A stretch of DNA of 46,116 nucleotides from Candidatus Jacksonbacteria bacterium RIFOXYB2_FULL_44_15 (GTDB taxonomy: Bacteria; Patescibacteriota; Patescibacteriia; UBA9629), in assembly GCA_001818235.1 (NCBI GenBank), contig MHJY01000022.1, positions 1 through 46,116 of the forward strand, read 5' to 3'. A program made the translations under genes and the position numbers. Shown piece after piece: positions 15,408-24,200 of the stretch. Every line of letters begins with the position of its first letter. Position 1 is the first letter of the stretch. Below the pieces are notes generated by a model, which worked only from the letters and a program-made list of their open reading frames with translations, was not told where the DNA came from and made no database searches.

Positions 15408-16819
15408 AAAAGATGTATCGGTGTTCCCCAAAAACTAAATTGGGTTTGCAGACTATTTTTTAGATAGTTTAAATAATGCTCCGGCAGGGTTATCCGCGAC
15501 GGCAGGGTCAGCTGAAAAGTCGGCGGTATGGTACCGACTTGTTCAAAGCTGATGATTCTGGGCCGTCGATTATTGCAGATCGGCGGAGCGTGTTTTTTCG
15601 CCGCCCAGTGGATAAAATTTTTTAATTGTTCGGTGGTGAGCCAGCGACTTTGATTTTGATGAATGGCCAGAGCCAGATCCAAAAGTTGGTGCAGGGGATT
15701 AGCGCCGGTACTGCGTTTGCCGCGCGCCGTTGCCGCCACTTCGCCTAAATATTTTTGATCCAAACCCCAGATGCGGCCTTGCCGCGGCACGCGCACGTCA
15801 GTAAAAATCAAGGGCGCCCAATCAAGCGAGCGGAACTGGTTATAAAATTCAGTGCGGTAGTGCGCCATCGTTGTCGTCGTTTTTTCAGCCACGGTGTCCC
15901 ATTTATTGGCGACGATAATCAGGCCTCTTAAATTGTCGGTAATCAACTTGCTGATTTTTAAATCCTGCACTGTCGGAACAATCGCCGCTTCGGTCAGGAG
16001 CAAGATAATGTCCGCTTTTTTTATTGTTTGGAGGGTCGCCTGGACGCTGAAAATTTCTATCTGGTCACTTTCGTAAATGCGGGCTTTTTTGCGCAGGCCG
16101 GCAGTATCAATCAAAACTAATTCGTGTTCGCGATAAAAAATGGTTGTGTCGTTGGTGTCGCGGGTGGTGTGCGGCAAGGGCGAAACCACAACTTGTTCCT
16201 CTTGCAGGAGGGCGTTAAAAAGCGAAGACTTGCCGACGTTCGGTTTGCCGACCAAGGCTATTTTTATTTTCGGCAGACGCGGTGTTTCAACAACAGTTTT
16301 TTCTTTTTTTGCCGGCGCGAAACTGATGACGCGGTCGAGCAGGCGGTTGGCGCCCAGGCCGCTTTTTGCCGACAAAGGGCTTGCCTCGCCCAGTCCTAAT
16401 TTAACGTACTTTTGCGCTTCCGCTTGTTCGTTGATTTTGTCCGCTTTATTAACGGCCAGGATGATGGGTTTATTTTTTTGCCGGCGGAGTTTTTTTATCA
16501 GTTCATAATCTTCTGACATTGGCCCGGTCTGAAAGTCAATCAAATAAATAATTACGTCGGCCTCGGCGGACGCTCTTTCGGATTGTTTTAAAATGCTGGT
16601 TTCAAGTTCGCGCAGGGCGGTTGTTTCTTGCGGATTCGGGCTTTTGATGCCGGGCGTATCAATAAGTTCCAGCTCTTGGCCTGCCCAATGGGTAATGGCG
16701 CGATTTTGGTCGCGAGTGGTACCGGGGATAGAGGTTTCCAGCGCTTTTCTTTTCCCGATCAGGCGGTTAAAGAGAGTTGATTTGCCGACGTTTGGCCGGC
16801 CGATAATGGCGATTTTCAT
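15380..16819 (-). CDS. der: Ribosome-assembly GTPase Der (EngA), 479 aa
   Basis: Two tandem GTPase domains followed by a KH-like domain, as in all Der proteins. Domain 1 has GRPNVGKSTLFNRL (~7-20), DTPG and NKAD. Domain 2 has GKPNVGKSSLFNALL (~191-205), DTAG and ANKWD. The C-terminal part (PRIISFEQVGTIPPTFQLTL) fits the KH-like domain. It functions in maturation of the 50S subunit. The start lies three bases after the stop of the LCP gene, and the end overlaps pth. Confidence 0.95.
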   Translation of the reverse strand: MKIAIIGRPNVGKSTLFNRLIGKRKALETSIPGTTRDQNRAITHWAGQELELIDTPGIKSPNPQETTALRELETSILKQSERASAEADVIIYLIDFQTGPMSEDYELIKKLRRQKNKPIILAVNKADKINEQAEAQKYVKLGLGEASPLSAKSGLGANRLLDRVISFAPAKKEKTVVETPRLPKIKIALVGKPNVGKSSLFNALLQEEQVVVSPLPHTTRDTNDTTIFYREHELVLIDTAGLRKKARIYESDQIEIFSVQATLQTIKKADIILLLTEAAIVPTVQDLKISKLITDNLRGLIIVANKWDTVAEKTTTTMAHYRTEFYNQFRSLDWAPLIFTDVRVPRQGRIWGLDQKYLGEVAATARGKRSTGANPLHQLLDLALAIHQNQSRWLTTEQLKNFIHWAAKKHAPPICNNRRPRIISFEQVGTIPPTFQLTLPSRITLPEHYLNYLKNSLQTQFSFWGTPIHLLCRSPKRKN

Positions 16820-16822
16820 AAA

Positions 16823-18280
16823 TTATACTTCTTGTCCAATAACTATTATAAAATCCGCGCCAGTGGAGTCAGACGAAAGACCGGTTGGCGAATTTGCGGT
16901 AACGCTGTTATCCAGGGAGGTCAGTAAAAATTCCAAGCTGGCTGTTTTTTTTCCGCCGGTTAAATCATAAATAACCGTTCGGCTGTATGATTGCCGGTCA
17001 GCGTTTTCGGTGCGGTTGACGGTAAAGCCGGCGCGTTCCAAGTCGACTTTAGCGCGCGTAGCCAGCCCAGCCACCGTGGTGCCGTTTTGCAAGATGACGC
17101 GCGGCGCTTCTAAAGCGATATCTTGTTTAATGAATAAATTTTGGGCGATGGTTTGCAGTTCACCAGTTTTTTTTGGCACAAGCAGAAAGGCGCCGTCAAT
17201 GCCGGTCGTCGCCCGTAATGGTCCTTCGGGCGAGTCGTCCAAGACAGTGAGTCCGATTTGGTCGCGGTCGACCTCGTTTGCGATTTGGGCCAGTTTAATC
17301 GCTTCCCAGAGTTCCATGTTGGTTTCGATGCTGTCGCCTAAAATTTTAAAAATTTTGTCCATTTTGTCCGGTCTCAGCAACAGGCCGACTTGCGTGACTT
17401 TATCTTTCACGGCGATAATTATTTTTTGCTGTCTCCGGGAGCGGGCAAAATCAGAGCCCTCGCCATTGTTGCCGTGCCTGGAGCGGGCATACTTGAGCGC
17501 TTGTTCGCCGTCAAAATGTTGCCAGCCGAGTTCGAAACAAGCTGTTTGCGTCAAATGATCAAGCGTCGGGTATTGGTAATCGCAAAAACTTTTGTCGACG
17601 TATAAATTGATCCCGCCCAAAGTATCAACCAATTCTATAAAGCCGTTAAAATTGATGACGCCGTAAAAATGAATCGGCACGCCGAAAACTTCTGACACGG
17701 TCTTTTTTAGCCAAACCGAACCTTCGCCCTTGCTGAGGGTGCGGCCTTCCGAATAAAGGGCGTTGATTTTTGAGCCGTTTCCGGAAGAATTTTCGACGTA
17801 AAGGTCCCGCGGGATAGACATCATCGCCACCTGATGTTCTTTGGGTTTAATGGACAAGAGGATGATGGTGTCGGTCAAATACGGACCGTCATGGCCTTCG
17901 CCACCGATGCCCAAAAGCAGTATATTAATTCGGTTTTGCGTGGCTCCGGCGATGTCTTTGGTTCGTTTTACAAAAAGATTTTTGAGTTGCGAGAGTACGC
18001 CGCCGCCGGCAAAATTTTTGGTGGCTTCGCTCGAGGAAATGATAATTTTTGTAGAAAATCCGACCATTCCGATAATAATAAAAACCAAAACATAGAGCCA
18101 TAATTTTGAGGATTTTGGCTTCGGGCTTTGGAGCGGGGTCGGCGCAGATATGAGATTCGGTTTAAGAAAATCAATCGGCTTTCCATGTGCGTAGTCAACG
18201 CGCGGTTTGGACGGCGGGCGAATATCAGTAATTCGCCGGCCGGCGGGGTCGGGTATAATTTTGTGTTCAAAAGCGGCCAT
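16823..18280 (-). CDS. LytR-CpsA-Psr (LCP) family protein with LytR_C domain, 485 aa
   Basis: LCP enzymes attach glycopolymers to peptidoglycan or other envelope carriers. After a ~60-residue cytoplasmic part comes one membrane helix (LWLYVLVFIIIGMVGF). The LCP domain shows NILLLGIGGEGHDGPYLTDT, SIPRDLYV with the catalytic-site Arg, LVDTLGGI, and ALKYARSRHG...DFARSRRQQ. The C-terminus (VILQNGTTVAGLATRAKVDL) is a LytR_C domain. ATG 18280 is chosen over 18304 and 18331 because consensus promoter boxes occupy 18303-18331; the longer starts would lie inside them. First gene of the operon LCP - der - pth. Confidence 0.9.
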   Translation of the reverse strand: MAAFEHKIIPDPAGRRITDIRPPSKPRVDYAHGKPIDFLKPNLISAPTPLQSPKPKSSKLWLYVLVFIIIGMVGFSTKIIISSSEATKNFAGGGVLSQLKNLFVKRTKDIAGATQNRINILLLGIGGEGHDGPYLTDTIILLSIKPKEHQVAMMSIPRDLYVENSSGNGSKINALYSEGRTLSKGEGSVWLKKTVSEVFGVPIHFYGVINFNGFIELVDTLGGINLYVDKSFCDYQYPTLDHLTQTACFELGWQHFDGEQALKYARSRHGNNGEGSDFARSRRQQKIIIAVKDKVTQVGLLLRPDKMDKIFKILGDSIETNMELWEAIKLAQIANEVDRDQIGLTVLDDSPEGPLRATTGIDGAFLLVPKKTGELQTIAQNLFIKQDIALEAPRVILQNGTTVAGLATRAKVDLERAGFTVNRTENADRQSYSRTVIYDLTGGKKTASLEFLLTSLDNSVTANSPTGLSSDSTGADFIIVIGQEV

Positions 18281-18302
18281 AGGAGTTATTGATGTGTTTA
18301 CC

Positions 18303-18331
18303 ATTATAGGGGCATTTTTGATATTTGGCAA
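18303..18331 (-). promoter_or_regulatory. Promoter of the LCP - der - pth operon
   Basis: On the minus strand: TTGCCA (18331-18326), 17-bp spacer, TATAAT (18308-18303). Expected start near 18296, about 15 bases before ATG 18280. Its -35 covers the same bases as the lepB -35 on the other strand. Confidence 0.8.
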
Positions 18332-18353
18332 ATTATTATTTATGTGTTATATT
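18325..18353 (+). promoter_or_regulatory. lepB promoter sharing its -35 with the LCP promoter
   Basis: TTGGCA (18325-18330), 17-bp spacer, TATATT (18348-18353) with TGT before it. The predicted start at about 18360 falls at the lepB ATG (18361), so the mRNA should be leaderless. Confidence 0.75.
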
Positions 18354-18360
18354 TCTCCAT

Positions 18361-19008
18361 ATGAATGATGTTTATATCCAAGCTCCGTCGGCGGGAGACA
18401 GCGCCGAGGGAGTTGAGGCGCCAAATTCCGTATGGCGTTCAATTCTAGATTTTATTTTAGAATTAGTCAAAGTTACCGTTATCTGCGCCGTTATTATTAT
18501 TCTGGTCCGTTGGCTTTTATTTCAACCTTTTTACGTTAATGGCGCATCAATGGAGCCGAGTTATTATGACGGTGAATATTTAATCATCTATCAATTGCCG
18601 TTTCGGTTTGCGGATCGTTTCCATCCGTTTACCGAAGCTAACCGTGGCCGGACAATTATTTTTCATCCGCCAAACGATCCAGCCCAGTTTTACATTAAAA
18701 GGTTGATTGGCCTGCCGGGCGAGCGCGTTAAAATTACCGAGGGCCAGGTTTATATTTACAATAGCGAAAATCAGCAAGGTTTTTTGTTGAGCGAAGGCTA
18801 CCTGCCGTTAGGCACGCAAACTTTGAGCGGAAATTATGATGACATTCAATTGGGTTTAAACGAGATTTATGTTCTGGGAGATAACCGCGCGCATAGTCTG
18901 GATTCGCGCCGACTTGGGGCGATACCGATTAGCAACGTTATCGGCGAACCGGTATTACGCGGCTGGCCGTGGGATCGTTTCGGCGTGATCAAAAAACCGA
19001 GTTATTAG
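18361..19008 (+). CDS. lepB: Signal peptidase I, 215 aa
   Basis: Cleaves signal peptides from exported proteins at the outer face of the membrane. One N-terminal membrane helix (residues ~28-52) is followed by the catalytic Ser motif NGASMEPSYYDGEYL, the Lys motif FYIKRLIGLPGERV and the VLGDNRAHSLDSRRLG box, then a WPWDRFG end. ATG 18361 is preferred over a TTG at 18325 because the upstream bases are the promoter. The many secreted proteins in this window are likely substrates. Confidence 0.95.
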   Translation: MNDVYIQAPSAGDSAEGVEAPNSVWRSILDFILELVKVTVICAVIIILVRWLLFQPFYVNGASMEPSYYDGEYLIIYQLPFRFADRFHPFTEANRGRTIIFHPPNDPAQFYIKRLIGLPGERVKITEGQVYIYNSENQQGFLLSEGYLPLGTQTLSGNYDDIQLGLNEIYVLGDNRAHSLDSRRLGAIPISNVIGEPVLRGWPWDRFGVIKKPSY

Positions 19009-19009
19009 T

Positions 19010-19097
19010 TTTTCGATTTATCAATTTAATAATTTTTCAACCAAAGGAATATTTTAAAATCAGGTTTGAAAATTGAAAATTGAAAATTGAAAATTAT
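19010..19097. repeat. AT-rich palindrome with four TGAAAAT units before hisS
   Basis: The right arm holds four exact tandem TGAAAAT heptamers (19067-19094). The left arm (about 19010-19051) is rich in the reverse complement pattern ATTTWTC/ATTTTTC and ends in TTCAACC, which pairs with GGTTTGAA. hisS starts 6 bp after the element. Confidence 0.65.
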
Positions 19098-19102
19098 AGA
19101 AA

Positions 19103-20386
19103 ATGCCTAAGAGACGTAATTTTCAATCTTTGCGCGGGATGCGCGATATTTTACCCCAAGATGCCGAGATGTGGCAATGGGTTTTGGATAAGTGCCGCGA
19201 GGTGGCGCTGGCTTATGGTTACAGCCCGATAGAAACGCCGTTATTGGAGGCGGCTGAACTTTTTAAACGCAGTGTCGGTTCGTCCACGGACATTGTGCAA
19301 AAAGAAATGTTCGCCTTTAAAGACCATGGCGGGGAAGAGGTCGCTTTGCGGCCGGAATTTACCGCTTCGGTCGCGCGAGCTTATATCGAACATGGTTTGA
19401 CTAACCAGCCTAAACCTGTTAAGCTATTTCAAATAGGGCCATGTTTTCGCGGTGAACGCCCGCAGTCAGGCAGATTGCGGCAATTTCATCAGTTCAACGT
19501 GGAAGTTTTGGGTTCCGCCGAAGCGATTACCGATGCGGAATTGATTGCTTTGGCTTATGTAATTTTGCGCGAGCTGGGTTTGGAAGTGGTGGTTCAGGTT
19601 AACAGTATCGGTACGCCGGAATCGAGACGCACCTACATAAAAAAACTCAAGGAATTTTATCAGCCAAAATTGCGCTACTTATGCAGTGATTGCCGTGATC
19701 GTTATAAGAACAATCCTTTAAGACTATTGGACTGCAAGAAGAAAAAGTGCGGCGATTATTGCTTGGAGGTGCCGCAGATAGTTGATTATTTAGACGAAGA
19801 ATCAAAAGACCATTTGATGAAACTTTTGGAAGCGCTGGATGATTTTGATTTGCCGTATGTTTTAAATCCGCAGATTGTTCGCGGTCTGGATTACTATACC
19901 CGCACCGCGTTTGAAATTTGGAGTAAAGAAGATGGCGGCAATGCCCGGACTACGGCGCTGGGCGGCGGGGGTCGTTACGACGGTTTGATCGAACTTATCG
20001 GCGGGCGAGAGACCCCGGCTTGCGGCTTTGCTTTAGGGCTGGAAAGAATTGTTTCCAAGTTGCGGGAAAAGAATATTAAGGCGCCGACTTTGGTTAATTT
20101 CGATATTTTTCTGGCCCATTTGGGGGAAGTCGCGCGAAAGAAAATTTTTGCGGTATTCGAAGAATTGCGTCGGAAAAAATATCGCGTCACTTTTAATTTG
20201 TCCAAAACGAACCTTAAACAGCAGTTGGAGTTGGCGAATAAATTAGGAGTAAAATTGGTTTTGATTTTGGGAGAGAAAGAAGTGGCTGAACACGAAATTT
20301 TGATTAAAGAAATGGAGTCTGGCGTACAAGAAAGCATTGCCATCGATCGTCTGGAAAAGGAATTGGATAAGCGGCTTAAAAATTAA
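19103..20386 (+). CDS. hisS: Histidyl-tRNA synthetase, 427 aa
   Basis: Class II synthetase charging tRNA-His. Visible motifs: RGMRDILPQD at the N-terminus (family start), ALRPEFTASVARAYIEHGL with PCFRGERPQSGRLRQFHQFN (motif 2), the histidine-binding LDYYTRTAFEI, and GGGGRYDGLIELIGG...ACGFALGLERI (motif 3). A four-cysteine insert (LCSDCRD...LLDCKKKKCG, ~195-218) lies before the histidine-specific motif. The C-terminal anticodon-binding domain is present. No ribosome binding site is seen; the start codon follows the TGAAAAT palindrome closely. Confidence 0.97.
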   Translation: MPKRRNFQSLRGMRDILPQDAEMWQWVLDKCREVALAYGYSPIETPLLEAAELFKRSVGSSTDIVQKEMFAFKDHGGEEVALRPEFTASVARAYIEHGLTNQPKPVKLFQIGPCFRGERPQSGRLRQFHQFNVEVLGSAEAITDAELIALAYVILRELGLEVVVQVNSIGTPESRRTYIKKLKEFYQPKLRYLCSDCRDRYKNNPLRLLDCKKKKCGDYCLEVPQIVDYLDEESKDHLMKLLEALDDFDLPYVLNPQIVRGLDYYTRTAFEIWSKEDGGNARTTALGGGGRYDGLIELIGGRETPACGFALGLERIVSKLREKNIKAPTLVNFDIFLAHLGEVARKKIFAVFEELRRKKYRVTFNLSKTNLKQQLELANKLGVKLVLILGEKEVAEHEILIKEMESGVQESIAIDRLEKELDKRLKN

Positions 20387-20412
20387 TTAATAAATAATAA
20401 GTCAAAAAAAAT

Positions 20413-20751
20413 ATGGAATGCGTTTTTTGCAATATCATCAAAGGAAAAGTACCGGCAGATTTGATTTATCAAGATTCCGACATCGTCGCTTTTAACGACA
20501 TTAATCCTAAAGCGCCGGTACATGTTTTAATAATCCCGCGCAAACACATCGCCTCCGTCAACGGCGTGCAAGAAGAAGATGCGCCTTTGTTGGGCAAGCT
20601 GTTTATTGTCGGCAGAAAAATCGCGAACGATTTAGGGATAGCCCAGGGCGGTTTCCGATTGGTGGTGAACACCGGTCCGGACGCTGGCCAGATCGTCGAA
20701 CATCTGCATGTCCATTTGTTGGGCGGCGAGCGGGTTAAAGGAATGTTTTAA
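20413..20751 (+). CDS. HIT family nucleotide-binding protein (HinT-like), 112 aa
   Basis: The small histidine-triad hydrolase has FCNIIKGKVPADLIYQD at the start, HVLIIPRKHI in the middle, and the catalytic triad HLHVHLLGG near the end. Length (112 aa) is normal for HinT-type purine nucleoside phosphoramidases. It starts 26 bp after hisS, so it is probably co-transcribed with it. Confidence 0.95.
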   Translation: MECVFCNIIKGKVPADLIYQDSDIVAFNDINPKAPVHVLIIPRKHIASVNGVQEEDAPLLGKLFIVGRKIANDLGIAQGGFRLVVNTGPDAGQIVEHLHVHLLGGERVKGMF

Positions 20752-20777
20752 ATTTTTATTAGAAAGGAGTGATTTAT

Positions 20778-20855
20778 GTGTTAGAAATATCACAGTTTTA
20801 TTTAAATAAATCATTTACCAAAAACTTTTTAGCAAAGGGGGTGTTTGTATGTTAG
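20778..20855 (+). CDS. Possible leader peptide coupled to rpsU, 25 aa
   Basis: A GTG at 20778 lies 8 bp after an excellent AAAGGAG ribosome binding site (20763-20769). It opens a frame of 25 codons ending in TAG 20853-20855, which overlaps the bS21 start codon (20849). The same ribosome binding site would also fit ATG 20776, giving a two-codon frame ATG TGT TAG. Either way ribosomes should load upstream of bS21 and, for the 25-codon frame, stop on top of its start. This is a typical layout for translational coupling or a leader peptide. The peptide itself has no recognised similarity. Confidence 0.45.
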   Translation: MLEISQFYLNKSFTKNFLAKGVFVC

Positions 20856-21124
20856 CTGTGATTAGAGAAGAAGGCGAAACGATCGATCATTTACTGCGCC
20901 GTTACAACGATAAATTACGACGAGTGCATTTTGTGGAGCAGGTAAAAGGACGCGGTTTTTTTAGCAAACGGGAAACGAAGCGTGAACGCAAATTATCGGC
21001 TTTGTATAAATTGCGCCGTCACGAGAAGATGGATTACTTAAAACGGATCGGCAAAGTTGAGGAACGCGGCTTTGAATATAATTATTATTCACCGTCCAGA
21101 CCGAGCGCGTCGTCCAGCACTTAA
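20849..21124 (+). CDS. rpsU: Small ribosomal subunit protein bS21, extended, 91 aa
   Basis: The core EEGETIDHLLRRYNDKLRRV and the basic FFSKRETKRERKLSA match bS21, which helps 30S subunits select mRNA start sites. The usual protein is 58-70 residues; here a ~30-residue tail (DYLKRIGKVEERGFEYNYY and a Ser-rich end) is added. A strong AAAGGGGG ribosome binding site (20834-20841) precedes ATG 20849 by 7 bp, unlike most neighbours, which lack one. The short gap 21125-21200 behind it shows no clear signal. Confidence 0.85.
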   Translation: MLAVIREEGETIDHLLRRYNDKLRRVHFVEQVKGRGFFSKRETKRERKLSALYKLRRHEKMDYLKRIGKVEERGFEYNYYSPSRPSASSST

Positions 21125-21254
21125 AATTTCTAAGTCTAAATAATGATTTTTTCTGTATACGTTTAAACTGAATTTTGAGATAGGCTCATTTAACTAGTTG
21201 CTTCGAATGTCTTGGTACTGCCCGGTTGCCGTGAAAGCAAATTTTTGCCGTTGG

Positions 21255-24200
21255 ATGGCAAAAATGCGTTCGGTAGCCAAACCTAACTCGAAGAAAAAAC
21301 TAAAAGCCATCGAACAGGCGGTCGGTTTTTGTGTTGGAATATTTATTGTTTTGGGTTTATTTTTGTTTGGCGGTTACCAGAGCAACGTAGCTTTGGCGCA
21401 ACAACCGGAAGCCCTATTGCATCAGGCGTGCGGCGATCAGGCCAATAAAATACCATGCCAGGAAGGTTTGGTTTGCGTAGATGGGCAGTGTCTGGGTTGG
21501 ATCGGCTCAAAAGTAGCCAGTAGTGACGATTGTGCGCCGCCCTTAGTTTATAATAAAAATATCAGTTCTTGTGCGGTTGATTTTGGCGCGGAAATTGCGA
21601 GTGAGCCAGGGCTGGGCCGGGAGGCAAGTGATATTCGCGATAACATCCGCAGATTCTTGAGCATCGCTTTGGGCTTCGCCGGGTTTGGCGCCGTTATAAT
21701 GATTATTTACGGCGGCGTTTTATGGATGCTTTCGCGCGGCGAGGCGGACAAAGTCACCAAAGCCAAAAAAACGGTTATCTGGAGCTCGCTCGGACTTTTA
21801 ATAATATTAATTTCTTGGACGATTTCCAGTTACGTCCTAAATTTATTTTTTAAAATGAATGCCGGTTATCTCGGGCCGGGCAACGAGGACATAACTTCGC
21901 CGTTTCCGGTTAGTGCTCTGGAATACAAATTCAGAGTAGAAAACGTTATCTCGGCGCGCGAACCGCAAGTGCCGATACCGCCGATCAACGATAAACTGTA
22001 TCGTTGCACTTCGCTGGAGTCGGTTTTTAACAGTTATCTTGAGCGGTCAAATTTTGTTGCCGCGTCTGACGGTGCTGGTCTTAATCGTCTTAAACTCGTT
22101 AAGGATAACGGCGGGCCTTTGCCGGGCTGGCCGGAAGTAAGTTGGCCCACGGATGTAAATGAGGGGAAAAGCGTCTGGCAGTTACTGGGGCAGGATATTT
22201 TGTTTCAACATTTTTTGCCGGCTGACGTAAAACCGGCGAGTAAAGATGATTATTTGTTCGAAGCCAACAAAAAATATGCCATCATGTTCCCGCGGAAAGT
22301 TTTGAGTGATGAGGATTCTAATTTTTTAAATGATTGCGTTGCTTCTGCCGGCTGCCAGATACTTTCGGCGGATCAAATCGCCTGGGAGTTTACTGTCGGT
22401 GATAAGTTGGATGAGGCATCGCCGGAGTTAACTTTTGCCTCGCCGCATTACGATAAAGCTTATTACGAGGCGTCACTACCGCCGTCGCGGCCGCCAATCA
22501 TTTCGACCGATGTCGCTCAACGGCCGACAATGCATTTTTATTTCTCAGAACCGGTGTTAAGCACTTCGCTCGTCGTGATGGACGCGGCGACCACGACTCA
22601 TGGCTATGTTGCGACCGAGATGCCAACTCATACGGCCGGTCTGTTTCATCCTGCAACTTCGACTTTTTCACTTTACGAAATTGATACGCCAACGCCTTCC
22701 CAGCGCGAAGATCCGGCGACCACAACCTTGACGCTCCTTGATTGGGATCCAGCCAGTGCACCTATTGATCCGGTGCCTAACATTCAATTCGCGGCATTTT
22801 TAACCAATGACAATCAGCATTTGCAGTTGGAGGGGATCAGCCCGCATAATAGATTTTTGCTTAAGAATAATAAATGGTATCGCCTGGAGCTTTCTGGGAT
22901 TAAAGATTTGTGCGGCAATGATTTACAGCCAACCACAGCTACCTGGCTGTTTCAGGTTAATGGACTTGCTCCGGGTTTGTTTCCCACGCCAGTCGATGGG
23001 CAGGAAAAAGTTTGCCCTGACATTGATGTTGGCGTTCTTTCCTCAGTCGAGCTGAACGATCCGATAACCGGCGGCTGTGAAGTCCCTCCACAAGTGCCAC
23101 CGGGGTATGTTAGTTCCGGAACTTTGGATTGGACTTCAGCGGCGACTGACCACGCTCATTTATTGGGTTTGCCGGCTGCCAGTTGGACAGCACATATACC
23201 GACTGTCCCGCCTGGTCGAACGTTAAAGCGGGTGACGCCGACGTGCTCGATATTTGAATTTCGGCCGACTGCGGATCCTTTGCGCTACGACAGCTGGTAT
23301 CGCGCGCAGGTTCAAACCAGCTATCCCTTACCACAGCCCGCGACCACCACAATGCGTCAAACTTGGTTTTTTAAAACTGCGACCCAGGACGAGGTGGAGC
23401 GCGGTGAGTGTATCCTGCCGCCGATTATTGATGATGTCCTGCCTTGGAATGGCATCGAAGGAGATTGCGTCAGCATTGTTGGCCGGCACTTTTTGCCGTC
23501 GTACAGCCCGGCCACACCGACAGCCCCGGCTGGCGCTTACATCACCCCGGCCGCGTCAGATGATGCCTCACTTTATATACCGCCAAACGCACCGGCCGCG
23601 CGTTTTGATAAAATCGGCGTTTGGAAAGACAATTTAATCACGGCGATGATCCCGTCATTGCCGTTGTTGCCGTTGCCTGGATTTACTAAGTTTCCCACTG
23701 TCCCGTCGGACCAAGCCGAACATCCAGTGCGCGTGGTTTTAAAACCGCCGAGCGGTCTCTGGGTTTTAAGCCGGGAGCATCCTTTTAGGGCAAATGATTC
23801 ACTGGCGCCAGCCAGCGGGCCGTGTTTGCTTTCGGTTGATCCGAGCGACGGACATCGCGGCGAAATGGAAACTCTTCGCGGAGAAAGATTTCAAACCGCC
23901 ACGGCCACGGTTTTGCAGAATATTTTGTATAGCGTCGCGACAGTTGCCTCAGTCGACGATTCGCTGTGGGCATCAAATCAAATTATTACGTCTGTTCCGC
24001 TAAAGGAAAGCATTTATTTCCCGCCTGCCGCCCCGCCGACTGTTTTGGTGCAAGTGCAAAATGATAGCGGACTTAGCAATCCAGTTCCCATCACTATACC
24101 GGTTTTAACCGATATCGCCTGGTTTAATCGCCTGGCCTGCAGTGCCAATTTAAGAACCAGCCCGAATCCTAGACCGCTGGCAACGAGCGCCTGCCTCACT

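Noticed and set aside
15894-18103. Several plus-strand open frames antisense to der and the LCP gene
   Set aside because: The minus-strand proteins have complete family motifs over the same DNA; the antisense frames have none.
21125-21254. Possible promoter for the giant gene
   Set aside because: No -35/-10 pair with normal spacing was found; TTGAGA at 21174 has no -10 at 16-18 bp.
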